This document shows, piece after piece, positions 1-6,121 of a DNA stretch of 6,121 nucleotides. The DNA comes from Aquisalimonas sp. Lineage in GTDB: Bacteria; Pseudomonadota; Gammaproteobacteria; Nitrococcales; Aquisalimonadaceae. Location of the stretch: positions 1-6,121 of the forward strand of contig SKYZ01000354.1 in assembly GCA_007127625.1 (NCBI GenBank), in the 5' to 3' direction. The notes under the pieces were generated by a model. It saw only the letters and a program-made list of their open reading frames with translations, searched no databases and was not told where the DNA came from. Both the position numbers and the translations under genes were made by a program. The first letter of the stretch is position 1. Every line of letters begins with the position of its first letter.

Positions 1-1
1 C

Positions 2-1084
2 AATCTGCTGGGGCTGGATCGCAAGGCGCTGGAAGGGTTTTTCGCCGAACTCGGCGAAAAACCCTTCCGCGCGTCCCAGATCCTGAAATGGGTTCACCAT
101 CGGGGTGTGACCGATTTCGACGCCATGACCGACCTCAGCAAGGCGCTGCGGGGGAAGCTCAAGGACATGGCCGAAGTGCGCGTGCCTGAGCCAGTCATGG
201 ACCAGACCTCCAGTGATGGCACGCGCAAGTGGCTGCTCCAGCTCGACGGCTCCAACGCCATCGAAGCGGTGCTGATCCCGGAGAAGAGCCGCGAGACCCT
301 GTGCATCTCCTCCCAGGTGGGTTGCGCACTGGAATGCAGCTTCTGCTCCACCGGTTACCAGGGCTTCAACCGCAACCTCTCCACCGCCGAGATCATCGGC
401 CAGCTCTGGTATGTCACGCGGATGCTGGAGCAGGAGGGCACCGGGCGACAGGTGACCAACGTGGTGTTCATGGGCATGGGCGAGCCTCTGCTCAACTTCA
501 AGAACGTGGTGCCGGCCTCGGAGCTCATGAAGGACGACCACGCCTACGGTCTGTCCAAGCGCAGGGTCACCCTGAGCACCTCAGGGGTGATCCCGTACCT
601 GGACCGGCTCACCGAGGTCAGCGACATCAGCCTGGCGGTCTCCCTGCACGCGCCCAACGATGCGCTGCGAGACGAGCTGGTGCCCATCAACAAGAAGTAT
701 CCCATTGCCGAACTGCTGGCGGCGTGCCGGCGCTATATCGCCGATAAGCCGCACCGCAGCATCACCTGGGAGTACGTGATGCTCGACGGCGTGAATGACT
801 CCGACGAGCACGCCCGGCAACTGGCGCGGCTGCTGAAGGGCATTCCCTCCAAGGTCAACCTGATTCCCTTCAACCCGTTTCCGGAGGCGCCCTACGAGCG
901 CTCCAGCGACGAGCGCATCCGCGCTTTCAGCAACATTCTCAGCAACGCTGGCCTGGTTTCCACCACCCGCAAGACCCGCGGTGACGATATAGACGGTGCC
1001 TGCGGCCAGCTGGTGGGCAAGGTGGCCGACCGTACCCGGCGGCAGCAGAAGCGCGCCCAGAGGGCGCAGGCAGGGACAGCGTAA
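2..1084 (+). CDS. rlmN: RlmN, dual-specificity 23S rRNA/tRNA (adenine-C2)-methyltransferase, 5'-partial
   Basis: Radical-SAM enzyme that methylates C2 of A2503 in 23S rRNA and of A37 in some tRNAs, in the cytoplasm. The frame is open from base 2 (first residues [14 protein letters not shown]) to TAA at 1082-1084, giving 360 visible residues. E. coli RlmN has 384, so a short N-terminus and the start codon lie outside the window; the GTG at 107 is internal, because the conserved ELGEKPFRA motif lies upstream of it. The Cx3Cx2C iron-sulfur cluster motif (CALECSFC) has its Cys codons at 323, 335 and 344. The two catalytic cysteines of the family are also present: LCISSQVG (Cys codon at 302, equivalent to E. 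coli C118) and GACGQL (Cys codon at 1001, equivalent to C355). [16 protein letters not shown] and [13 protein letters not shown] are further family motifs. The C-terminus is a basic tail. The stop overlaps the pilW start by one base (TAATG), which suggests translational coupling. Identification is very secure. Confidence 0.97.
   Translation, partial: NLLGLDRKALEGFFAELGEKPFRASQILKWVHHRGVTDFDAMTDLSKALRGKLKDMAEVRVPEPVMDQTSSDGTRKWLLQLDGSNAIEAVLIPEKSRETLCISSQVGCALECSFCSTGYQGFNRNLSTAEIIGQLWYVTRMLEQEGTGRQVTNVVFMGMGEPLLNFKNVVPASELMKDDHAYGLSKRRVTLSTSGVIPYLDRLTEVSDISLAVSLHAPNDALRDELVPINKKYPIAELLAACRRYIADKPHRSITWEYVMLDGVNDSDEHARQLARLLKGIPSKVNLIPFNPFPEAPYERSSDERIRAFSNILSNAGLVSTTRKTRGDDIDGACGQLVGKVADRTRRQQKRAQRAQAGTA
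31..68. repeat. Perfect inverted repeat, 18-base arms, inside rlmN
   Basis: Left arm 31-48 (GGAAGGGTTTTTCGCCGA) is the exact reverse complement of right arm 51-68, with only two bases (AC) between them. As RNA it would form a 17-bp stem with a four-base loop (AACU), and a further U-G pair at 30/69 is possible. It lies in the coding sequence for [15 protein letters not shown], near the true 5' end of rlmN. No T-tract follows it, so it is not a standard intrinsic terminator. Part of the symmetry follows from conserved residues: codons for G-F-F-A are the reverse complement of those for G-E-K-P. Perfect pairing over all 18 positions goes beyond that. Confidence 0.9.
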
Positions 1085-1830
1085 TGACTCGCAAAGCGGT
1101 CTTGTGGTTTGCTCTGGTGTTGGCGGCAGCGGTTGTTGCCGGCTGCGCAACCGGCGGGAATGAACGGGAAGCATCCCGCATCAACACCCAGCTGGGCATC
1201 AATTACATGCAGCAGGGCAACCTCAACCAGGCCAGTGATTCCCTGGAGAAGGCCCTGGAGCAGGATCGTCGCAATCCCGAGGCCCACGCCGCCATGGCCG
1301 TGCTGTCCGAGCGGCTGGAGAAGTACGACGATGCCGATCGTCACTTCCGGCGCGCCCTGCGTCTCGATGACGAGCAGCCGTCGGTTCGCAACAACTACGG
1401 ACGCTTCCTCTGCAATCAGGAGCGTTTCCAGGAAGCCCAGGAGCAGTTCAAGTACGCCATTGACGATCCGCTCTATCAGCGCCGCCACGTGGCCCTGTCC
1501 AACGCCGGGCTCTGTGCGTTGCGGGCCGGGCACAATGAGGAAGCGGAGGAGTACCTGCGCCGTGCCCTGGAGCGTCAGCCCGATTTTGCACCGGCATTGC
1601 GCCGCCTCGCCGAACTGCGCTACGAGAATGGCGATTATCTCTCGGCGCGCGGTTACTACCAGCGGTTTGTCGAGCGCGGTGAGCAGACGGCCGGGACGCT
1701 CCTGCTGGGCGTGCGCATCGAGGAGGCGCTGAATAACCTGGATGAGGCCGCCAGTTACTCGTTGCGGTTGCGCTCGCAGTTCCCCGATTCGGAAGAGGCG
1801 CAGACCGTGCGCCGGATGGATATCGAATGA
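1084..1830 (+). CDS. pilW: PilW/PilF, type IV pilus biogenesis TPR lipoprotein (secretin pilotin)
   Basis: This is an outer-membrane lipoprotein that, in Pseudomonas (PilF) and related bacteria, helps localise and multimerise the PilQ secretin of type IV pili. The 248 residues begin with a lipoprotein signal: a basic n-region (TRK), a hydrophobic core, and lipobox VAGC with Cys21 as the lipidated residue. Ala at +2 is compatible with transfer to the outer membrane. The mature part is a run of about five to six TPR repeats from residue 34 to about 240, for example LGINYMQQGNLNQASDSLEK (37-56) and NYGRFLCNQERFQEAQEQFK (104-123). The length matches the family (about 250). Cys110 and Cys144, in neighbouring TPRs, could form a disulfide in the periplasm (inference). 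The ATG overlaps the rlmN stop by one base, with AGGGA about eight bases upstream, and the 3' end overlaps rodZ by four. The position between rlmN and rodZ is the usual one in piliated gammaproteobacteria. The family is certain; pilus function is inferred, since no other pil gene is in view. Confidence 0.93.
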   Translation: MTRKAVLWFALVLAAAVVAGCATGGNEREASRINTQLGINYMQQGNLNQASDSLEKALEQDRRNPEAHAAMAVLSERLEKYDDADRHFRRALRLDDEQPSVRNNYGRFLCNQERFQEAQEQFKYAIDDPLYQRRHVALSNAGLCALRAGHNEEAEEYLRRALERQPDFAPALRRLAELRYENGDYLSARGYYQRFVERGEQTAGTLLLGVRIEEALNNLDEAASYSLRLRSQFPDSEEAQTVRRMDIE

Positions 1831-3008
1831 CACAGGAGGAGTTCGGGCAGCATAGCAGGGATCACGACGGCCCCGGCCTCGGCGCATCGCTGAAGGCGGC
1901 GCGTGTCGATCGCGGCATGGGGGTGCAGGATGCCGCCCATGCACTGCACCTGAATGTTGCCACCGTCGAGGCCATGGAGAACGAGGACTGGGATGCCTTG
2001 CCCCCGGGCCCGTTCACCCGCGGCTATCTTCGTGCCTATGCCAAGCTCCTGGAGATGGACGATGTGGTGGATCAGCATGTCGGCCGTCTGGTGCGTGAGG
2101 AGAGTGCACCCCTGCGGGTCACGGCACCGGTTGAGACCGCCCCGCAGATGCCGCGCCTGCTCGCCCGGGCCGGCGTAGCGGTCATCCTGGTCGGGTTGTT
2201 CGGCGGCGCCGGCTGGTGGTTCCTGGACCGCACGGCACCGTTTCTATCCAGTGAACCGCCGGCGGAGATCGCCGATCCCGAGTCCGGCGTGCCGCCGGTG
2301 GAGGACGTTCCTGACGCCGAGTTGCCCCCCGGCGGCGAGATCGCGGATCCGGAGGAGCCACCCGTGGGCGAGGATCCGGCCGCGCTGGATGATGATGCGG
2401 ACGTGGAACTGGCCGAGGAGGCATCCCCCGGGGTCGGTGATCCGGATCTGGCGCCGGGGGAGGCGCTGGGTGATCCCGAACCGGAGGTGGGTCTGGATGA
2501 ACCGGCCGGCACGGTGGCGGAGTTTGATGACGCTCCTCTGTTCCCGACCGAGGAGCCTGACAGCGATCCTCTGACCGAGGAGCTCGCGGAGGGGGATGCG
2601 GTGACGCCCGAAGCGATCGATTCCGATGCCCCCGGCGACGAGACCCGGCCGGAAGCGCAGCCGGGTGACGACGAACCGGCCCCTTCGGACCTTGCCGAGG
2701 AGGAGGCTCCCGCGCCGGATACGCCGGACGCATCCGATGCCGAAGCGGACGCTGCCGCGTCACTGGACGGCGCGGACGAGCTGGTGCTGGAATTCTCCGG
2801 TCCGTCCTGGATGGAGATCACGGACGCCCGGGGTGAACAGCTGCTGTACGGCCTGGTGCAGGAGGAGGGCGAGCAGACGTTGCAGGGCGAAGCGCCGTTC
2901 TCCGTGGTCATCGGTGACGTCACCCAGGTCAACGTGTATTACGAGGACAGCGCCGTGGATCTCGGGCCGGAAGACGCCGGCCGCGTGGTGCGCATCCAGG
3001 TTCCCTGA
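1827..3008 (+). CDS. rodZ: RodZ, cytoskeletal/cell-shape protein with acidic periplasmic linker
   Basis: This bitopic inner-membrane protein links cytoplasmic MreB to the cell-wall elongation machinery and maintains rod shape. Of 393 residues, about 18-88 form the Xre-like helix-turn-helix domain (HTH_25 type), including PGPFTRGYLRAYAKLL. Phe63 and Tyr67 have the F-x3-Y spacing used by RodZ to contact MreB. One membrane segment follows at 111-133. Residues 139-318 are a low-complexity linker rich in Pro, Gly, Ala, Asp and Glu: by hand count about 61 of 180 residues are acidic and only one (Arg274) is basic, and no Lys occurs after Lys73. EIADPE occurs twice in it (147-152 and 171-176). The C-terminal beta domain (DUF4115) runs from 319 to 393, with GPSWMEITDARGEQLLYGLV and PFSVVIGD. 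The start is the ATG in an ATGA overlap with pilW, with GGATGGA six bases upstream. An AGGAGG at 1834-1839 lies just inside the gene, but no in-frame start follows it closely. E. coli RodZ is shorter (337), the difference being mostly linker. Confidence 0.95.
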   Translation: MTQEEFGQHSRDHDGPGLGASLKAARVDRGMGVQDAAHALHLNVATVEAMENEDWDALPPGPFTRGYLRAYAKLLEMDDVVDQHVGRLVREESAPLRVTAPVETAPQMPRLLARAGVAVILVGLFGGAGWWFLDRTAPFLSSEPPAEIADPESGVPPVEDVPDAELPPGGEIADPEEPPVGEDPAALDDDADVELAEEASPGVGDPDLAPGEALGDPEPEVGLDEPAGTVAEFDDAPLFPTEEPDSDPLTEELAEGDAVTPEAIDSDAPGDETRPEAQPGDDEPAPSDLAEEEAPAPDTPDASDAEADAAASLDGADELVLEFSGPSWMEITDARGEQLLYGLVQEEGEQTLQGEAPFSVVIGDVTQVNVYYEDSAVDLGPEDAGRVVRIQVP

Positions 3009-3072
3009 GTCCGTGGTCCTGTCACGCGCCGCGGGGTGACCTGTTTTGATTGCTCGTGCCCAGATGGTCAAC

Positions 3073-3093
3073 GCCCGGGGCGGTTCCCCGGGC
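3073..3093 (+). promoter_or_regulatory. GC-only hairpin abutting the hisS Shine-Dalgarno
   Basis: GCCCGGGG (3073-3080) and CCCCGGGC (3086-3093) are exact reverse complements separated by the five-base loop CGGTT. All eight base pairs are G-C. The 3' arm ends one base before the purine-rich Shine-Dalgarno that starts at 3094. No U-run follows, so it is not a typical intrinsic terminator. It could modulate ribosome access to hisS, slow 3'-to-5' decay of an upstream message, or be a fortuitous GC-rich palindrome. The structure is seen in the sequence; a function is inference. Confidence 0.45.
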
Positions 3094-3104
3094 AAGGGAG
3101 GAGG
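3094..3104 (+). promoter_or_regulatory. Strong Shine-Dalgarno deciding the TTG start of hisS
   Basis: AAGGGAGGAGG lies immediately before the TTG at 3106. AAGGGAGG (3094-3101) leaves four bases to the start, and the overlapping GGAGG (3100-3104) leaves only one. No comparable site precedes the in-frame ATG at 3064, so this site, with the protein alignment, selects TTG 3106 as the start. Confidence 0.8.
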
Positions 3105-3105
3105 T

Positions 3106-4398
3106 TTGGCAAAATCCATTCAGTCGGTGCGGGGATTCGGTGACATCCTGCCCGAGCAGACCCCAGTGTGGCAGTTCGTGGAGGCGCGCCTGCGCGCGAC
3201 CCTGCAAGGGTACGGCTACGAGGAGATCCGGCTGCCCCTGCTGGAGAAGACGGAGCTCTTCTCCCGCTCCATCGGCGAGGTTACCGATATCGTCGAGAAG
3301 GAGATGTACACCTTCGAGGACCGGAATGGTGACAGCCTGACTCTGCGGCCCGAGGGCACCGCCGGCTGCGTGCGGGCGGGCATCCAGCACGGGCTGCTGC
3401 ACAATCGCCAGCCGCGGCTTTGGTATGCGGGCAGCATGTTCCGCCACGAGCGTCCGCAGAAGGGGCGCTACCGGCAGTTCAATCAGATCGGTGTCGAGGC
3501 GTTTGGCCTGGAAGGGCCGGACATTGATGCCGAGGTCATCCTGCTGGCCGCGCGGATGCTGCGCAGCGTTGGGCTCACCGATATCCGTCTGGAGCTCAAC
3601 ACCCTGGGCACAGCGGAAGCGCGGGGGGCGTACAAGGAAGCGCTGGTGGATTACCTGCGTGGCCACGAGAATCGCCTCGACGATGACAGCCGCCGGCGCC
3701 TGGAGACCAACCCGCTGCGGATCCTCGACACCAAGGATCCGGATACCCGGGCCGTGCTGGAGCATGCGCCGGCACTCTCCGACTGGATCGACGCAGACAG
3801 CCGTGAACATTTCGACTCCCTGTGCGCCATGCTGGACGCGGCGGGGATACCCTATACCGTCAACCCACAGCTCGTCCGCGGCCTCGACTACTACGGGCGC
3901 ACCGTGTTCGAGTGGGTGACGGATCGCCTTGGTGCCCAGGGCACTGTCTGCGCCGGCGGCCGTTATGATGGCCTGGTGGAGCAGATCGGCGGGCGTTCTA
4001 CGCCGGCGATCGGTTTCGCTCTCGGCATCGAACGGCTGGTGGCCCTGATCGAGGACGGGGGGCTGGCGCCGTCCTCCCGTGGACCCGATGTTTACCTCGT
4101 TGCGGCAGGTGATGCCGCGCGTCTTCAGGGGCTGGTCATCGCCGAGGAACTTCGGGATACCCTGCCGGGTCTGCGTCTGGTGACGCACTGTGGTAGCGGC
4201 GGATTCAAGAGCCAGTTCAAGCGGGCCGACCGGCTCGGCGCCCGCTTTGCACTGGTGCTGGGCGAGGAGGAACTGGCTGCGGGCCAGGTTTCTCTGAAGG
4301 ATCTTCAATCCGCGGGTGAGCAGGAAACCCTGCCACGCGCAGAGCTGATGGCAACCCTGCGGGAGCGGTTACCGAAGGAGTCAGAAGGGCATGAGTGA
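3106..4398 (+). CDS. hisS: Histidyl-tRNA synthetase (class II)
   Basis: Cytoplasmic enzyme that charges tRNA-His with histidine using ATP. The TTG at 3106 is chosen as the start because it gives [16 protein letters not shown], the normal HisRS N-terminus, right after a strong Shine-Dalgarno. An in-frame ATG at 3064 would add 14 residues of unlike sequence with no ribosome site. The resulting 430 residues fit the family (E. coli 424). Class II motif 2 is [14 protein letters not shown] (112-125). The histidine-specific HisA motif is [15 protein letters not shown] (256-270), with Arg258 matching the catalytic E. coli Arg259. [14 protein letters not shown] (283-296) and motif 3 GFALGIER (303-310) complete the core. 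LRPEGTAG (80-87) is another conserved stretch. The C-terminal anticodon-binding domain covers roughly 328-423. All expected catalytic residues are present and nothing looks broken. The 3' end overlaps yfgM by eight bases. In the usual gene order ispG would precede it; here rodZ does. Confidence 0.97.
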   Translation: MAKSIQSVRGFGDILPEQTPVWQFVEARLRATLQGYGYEEIRLPLLEKTELFSRSIGEVTDIVEKEMYTFEDRNGDSLTLRPEGTAGCVRAGIQHGLLHNRQPRLWYAGSMFRHERPQKGRYRQFNQIGVEAFGLEGPDIDAEVILLAARMLRSVGLTDIRLELNTLGTAEARGAYKEALVDYLRGHENRLDDDSRRRLETNPLRILDTKDPDTRAVLEHAPALSDWIDADSREHFDSLCAMLDAAGIPYTVNPQLVRGLDYYGRTVFEWVTDRLGAQGTVCAGGRYDGLVEQIGGRSTPAIGFALGIERLVALIEDGGLAPSSRGPDVYLVAAGDAARLQGLVIAEELRDTLPGLRLVTHCGSGGFKSQFKRADRLGARFALVLGEEELAAGQVSLKDLQSAGEQETLPRAELMATLRERLPKESEGHE

Positions 4399-5023
4399 CG
4401 AGGAAAACGTCGAGAAGCTCAAGGAGTGGTGGCAGGAGAATGGCCGGGCCGTGATCGCCGGTCTCGTCATCGCCGTGGGCGGCGTGGTGGGCTGGCAGCA
4501 GTGGGGCGCCTATCAGGACCGGCAGGCGGAAGCGGCGTCCGTGGCGTACATGCATTTCATCGAGGCTCGGGAGACCGGTGCGGATGCGGATACCATTGCG
4601 CGTCGTGGTGAACGTGTGCTGGATGATCACGGCAGCACCATCTACGCCTCCATGGCCGGTCTGCAGCTTGCGGACTTCCAGGCCGATGCGACGGACGGCG
4701 AGGCCGCCGCTGAGACCCTGCGCTGGGTGATCGAGCAGGGCAGGGACAAGTCCTTCCGTGACCTGGCGAGGCTGCGCCTGGCACAGATCCACTACGGCAA
4801 TGACGCTCTGGACGAGGCGCTGTCGGTGCTCGACGGGGCCGAGGACGGGCCCTACGAGGCGCGATACCAGGAGTTGCGCGGTGATATCCATGCCGCACGG
4901 GGCGAACGCGATCGCGCCCGCAGTGCCTATGAGGCAGCCCTGGCAGCGGATGAACTGCAGCAGGGGCGCCGCAGCCTGATCGAACTCAAACTCAATGACC
5001 TCGGTGGGGAGGTGTCGGCGTGA
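4391..5023 (+). CDS. yfgM: YfgM family, SecYEG-associated periplasmic TPR protein
   Basis: This is a single-pass inner-membrane protein with a TPR-like periplasmic domain. E. coli YfgM associates with the SecYEG translocon and PpiD and takes part in handing secreted proteins to periplasmic chaperones; it has also been linked to the Rcs response. The 210 residues match the family (E. coli 206). The amphipathic, charged N-terminus [16 protein letters not shown] is characteristic and faces the cytoplasm. One membrane segment follows at about 20-38, and the rest is periplasmic helical repeats (TPR_21/DUF2133 type), with recognisable stretches such as [13 protein letters not shown] and [11 protein letters not shown]. 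The start is the ATG at 4391, eight bases inside the end of hisS, with GAAGGAG about ten bases upstream inside hisS. The stop overlaps the bamB start by four bases. The position between hisS and bamB is conserved and supports the call. Confidence 0.93.
   Translation: MSDEENVEKLKEWWQENGRAVIAGLVIAVGGVVGWQQWGAYQDRQAEAASVAYMHFIEARETGADADTIARRGERVLDDHGSTIYASMAGLQLADFQADATDGEAAAETLRWVIEQGRDKSFRDLARLRLAQIHYGNDALDEALSVLDGAEDGPYEARYQELRGDIHAARGERDRARSAYEAALAADELQQGRRSLIELKLNDLGGEVSA
5006..5014 (+). promoter_or_regulatory. Shine-Dalgarno for bamB inside the end of yfgM
   Basis: GGGGAGGTG lies within the last yfgM codons, with GGGAGG ending seven bases before the GTG at 5020. This near-ideal spacing supports the GTG as the true bamB start and points to translational coupling with yfgM. 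Confidence 0.75.
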
Positions 5024-6121
5024 GGCGGCTGTTGCCCATCGGTGTGCTGGCGTTCCTGCTCGTCGGCTGTGGTGCCGCTCCCGAGCGGCAGACGCCCTCG
5101 GACGAGCTGCGGGACGAGACGCCGGAGGTGGTGGCCGAGCGGGAGTGGCAGCGGCGGGCCAGCTCCGGCCGCGAAACGGGGGGTGAGGCCCTGCCGCCGG
5201 TGCTGCGGGACGGCACCCTCTACATCGCCGATCGCCGCGGTCGGGTAAGTGCCTATGATGCGGAATCCGGCCGTCTGGTATGGCGGTTTGGCACCGGCGA
5301 AGCCATCTCCGGCGGTCCCGGCGTGGATGAGGATCTGGTTGTCGTCGGCACCCGAAAGGGGCGCGTCCGGGCATTCGACGCGCCCGACGGCGAGCAGCGC
5401 TGGGAGGCACGCGTCAGCGGCGAGGTCCTCTCGGTGCCCGCCGTGGGTGAGAATTACGTGATCGTGCGTGGCAATGACGGACGCGTCTACGGGCTGGACC
5501 GGAACAGCGGTTCCCGGCGCTGGGTGCATGATGTCAGCGTGCCGTCGCTGTCCCTGCGCGGCAATGGTGATCCCCTGCTTGCCAACGGCCAGGTCATGGT
5601 CGGTTTCGAGAACGGGCGGCTGCAGGCACTGGGCGCTGACAGTGGCGAGCTGCGCTGGGATGTGACGGTTTCGGAACCCCGCGGCAGCGCCGATCTCGAC
5701 CGGGTGCGCGACGTGGACGCCAATCCTGTGCTCTTCGGCGGCGCACTTTACGTGGTCGGGTATCGCGGTAATGTCATGGCCATCAATCCTGCCAACGGGC
5801 AGGTGTACTGGGATCGGGAGCTTTCCTCCCACGCGGGCCTCGCGGTGGATGACGAACGCACGTACGTCACCGATGACCGTGGTCGCATCTGGGCTCTGGA
5901 TCGCCGCACCGGCGCAGCCATCTGGCGCCAGAACGACACCGAAGGGCTGCAGCCCACGGCACCGACGGTGCATGGTGACCGCATCGTCTTCGGCGACGAC
6001 AGGGGGCGCCTCACCGTGCTTTCGGCGCAGGATGGCCGCATCCTGGCGCGCATTCGCGTGCGCGAGGACGCGACCATCTCCGAGGCACCGGTCAGTGACG
6101 GCAACGGTGTTCATGTGCTCA
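5020..6121 (+). CDS. bamB: BamB, outer-membrane assembly complex lipoprotein, 3'-partial
   Basis: BamB is the eight-bladed beta-propeller lipoprotein of the BAM complex that binds BamA and helps fold outer-membrane beta-barrels. The frame opens with GTG at 5020 in a GTGA overlap with the yfgM stop, and runs without a stop to the window end. This gives 367 residues; E. coli has 392, so roughly the last 10-20 residues are missing. The signal peptide [17 protein letters not shown] ends in lipobox LVGC with Cys17 lipidated; Gly at +2 fits outer-membrane sorting. PQQ-like propeller motifs recur (YDAESGRLVWRF, FDAPDGEQRWEA, INPANGQVYWDRE, LDRRTGAAIWRQ). The BamA-contact residues known in E. coli are all conserved: PSLSLRG (Leu177, Leu179, Arg180) and LDRVRDVD (Asp231, Asp233), with the same 54-residue spacing between the two sites. 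der (GTPase) would be expected next but lies outside the window. Identification is secure. Confidence 0.95.
   Translation, partial: MRRLLPIGVLAFLLVGCGAAPERQTPSDELRDETPEVVAEREWQRRASSGRETGGEALPPVLRDGTLYIADRRGRVSAYDAESGRLVWRFGTGEAISGGPGVDEDLVVVGTRKGRVRAFDAPDGEQRWEARVSGEVLSVPAVGENYVIVRGNDGRVYGLDRNSGSRRWVHDVSVPSLSLRGNGDPLLANGQVMVGFENGRLQALGADSGELRWDVTVSEPRGSADLDRVRDVDANPVLFGGALYVVGYRGNVMAINPANGQVYWDRELSSHAGLAVDDERTYVTDDRGRIWALDRRTGAAIWRQNDTEGLQPTAPTVHGDRIVFGDDRGRLTVLSAQDGRILARIRVREDATISEAPVSDGNGVHVL

Larger units (their letters stand above)
3009..3105 (+). other. rodZ-hisS intergenic gap; site where ispG usually sits
   Basis: This 97-base gap is the only non-coding stretch in the window. In many gammaproteobacteria ispG (gcpE, methylerythritol-phosphate pathway) lies between rodZ and hisS; here no ORF or recognisable remnant of it is present. 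The gap contains a GC-rich hairpin (3073-3093) and the hisS ribosome binding site. I could not find a convincing sigma-70 promoter: TTGATT at 3046-3051 resembles a -35 box but has no acceptable -10 at the right spacing. Transcription of hisS may therefore be read-through from rodZ or use a promoter I cannot recognise. Confidence 0.7.

Noticed and set aside
892..1944. A 350-codon open frame on the minus strand across rlmN, pilW and the rodZ start
   Set aside because: It lies wholly opposite three well-identified genes and has no recognisable domain. Its composition is what GC-rich antisense frames usually give.
2425..2460. CCCCCGG/CCGGGGG inverted repeat inside the rodZ linker
   Set aside because: Seven-base arms separated by 22 bases are expected by chance in such GC-rich, Pro/Gly-coding sequence.
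2072..2932. A serine-rich 286-codon minus-strand frame opposite rodZ
   Set aside because: Its Ser/Gly/Pro richness is simply the complement of the Asp/Glu/Pro/Gly codons of the RodZ linker; it has no domain and no ribosome site I can support.
3021..3047. Possible rho-independent terminator after rodZ (GTCAC/GTGAC arms followed by TTTT at 3044-3047)
   Set aside because: Only five outer pairs form, the inner stem is mismatched, and the T-run is four bases set off by CTG. It is too weak to call.
3064..3066. ATG as an alternative hisS start
   Set aside because: It has no Shine-Dalgarno and would add a non-homologous N-terminal stretch that reads through the hairpin and ribosome site. TTG 3106 fits the family N-terminus.
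4927..6114. Long minus-strand frame (395 codons) opposite the end of yfgM and bamB
   Set aside because: It is the antisense shadow of the bamB reading frame, which has a signal peptide, propeller motifs and conserved BamA contacts.
1..6121. A novel defence, mobile or biosynthetic system
   Set aside because: Every long plus-strand frame is a known housekeeping family in near-canonical order, with only one 97-base gap. There are no repeat arrays, transposase, integrase or unknown genes.

Overview
This window carries one continuous plus-strand block of conserved gammaproteobacterial housekeeping genes: rlmN (5' end cut off) - pilW/pilF - rodZ - hisS - yfgM - bamB (3' end cut off). This is the familiar rlmN-(pilF)-rodZ-(ispG)-hisS-yfgM-bamB-der chromosomal neighbourhood. 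The base composition is clearly GC-rich, Arg is preferred over Lys, and there is a TPR pilotin gene (absent from this locus in E. coli). Together with a very acidic RodZ periplasmic linker, this suggests a high-GC, type IV pilus-bearing gammaproteobacterium. A halophilic or alkaliphilic Ectothiorhodospiraceae-like lineage is a reasonable guess but only an inference.

Layout. Bases 2-1084 encode RlmN, the radical-SAM methyltransferase of 23S rRNA and tRNA. It overlaps by one base (TAATG) the lipoprotein gene pilW/pilF (1084-1830). That gene overlaps by four bases (ATGA) rodZ (1827-3008). A 97-base gap (3009-3105) follows, holding a GC-rich hairpin directly against a strong Shine-Dalgarno sequence. 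hisS (3106-4398) then starts at a TTG. hisS overlaps yfgM (4391-5023) by eight bases, and yfgM overlaps bamB (from 5020, GTG start) by four. No gene-free stretch exceeds 100 bases, and I see no RNA gene, mobile element, CRISPR array or phage signal.

The genes combine translation (RlmN, HisRS) with envelope assembly: PilW pilots the PilQ secretin to the outer membrane, RodZ links MreB to the elongation machinery, YfgM is an inner-membrane protein associated with the SecYEG translocon and periplasmic chaperones, and BamB is a BAM-complex lipoprotein. The overlaps imply two tightly coupled sets, rlmN-pilW-rodZ and hisS-yfgM-bamB.

I did not find a previously undescribed system. The points worth a second look are a perfect inverted repeat with 18-base arms inside the 5' part of rlmN, the lack of ispG between rodZ and hisS, the hairpin/TTG arrangement in front of hisS, and the lysine-free, strongly acidic RodZ linker.
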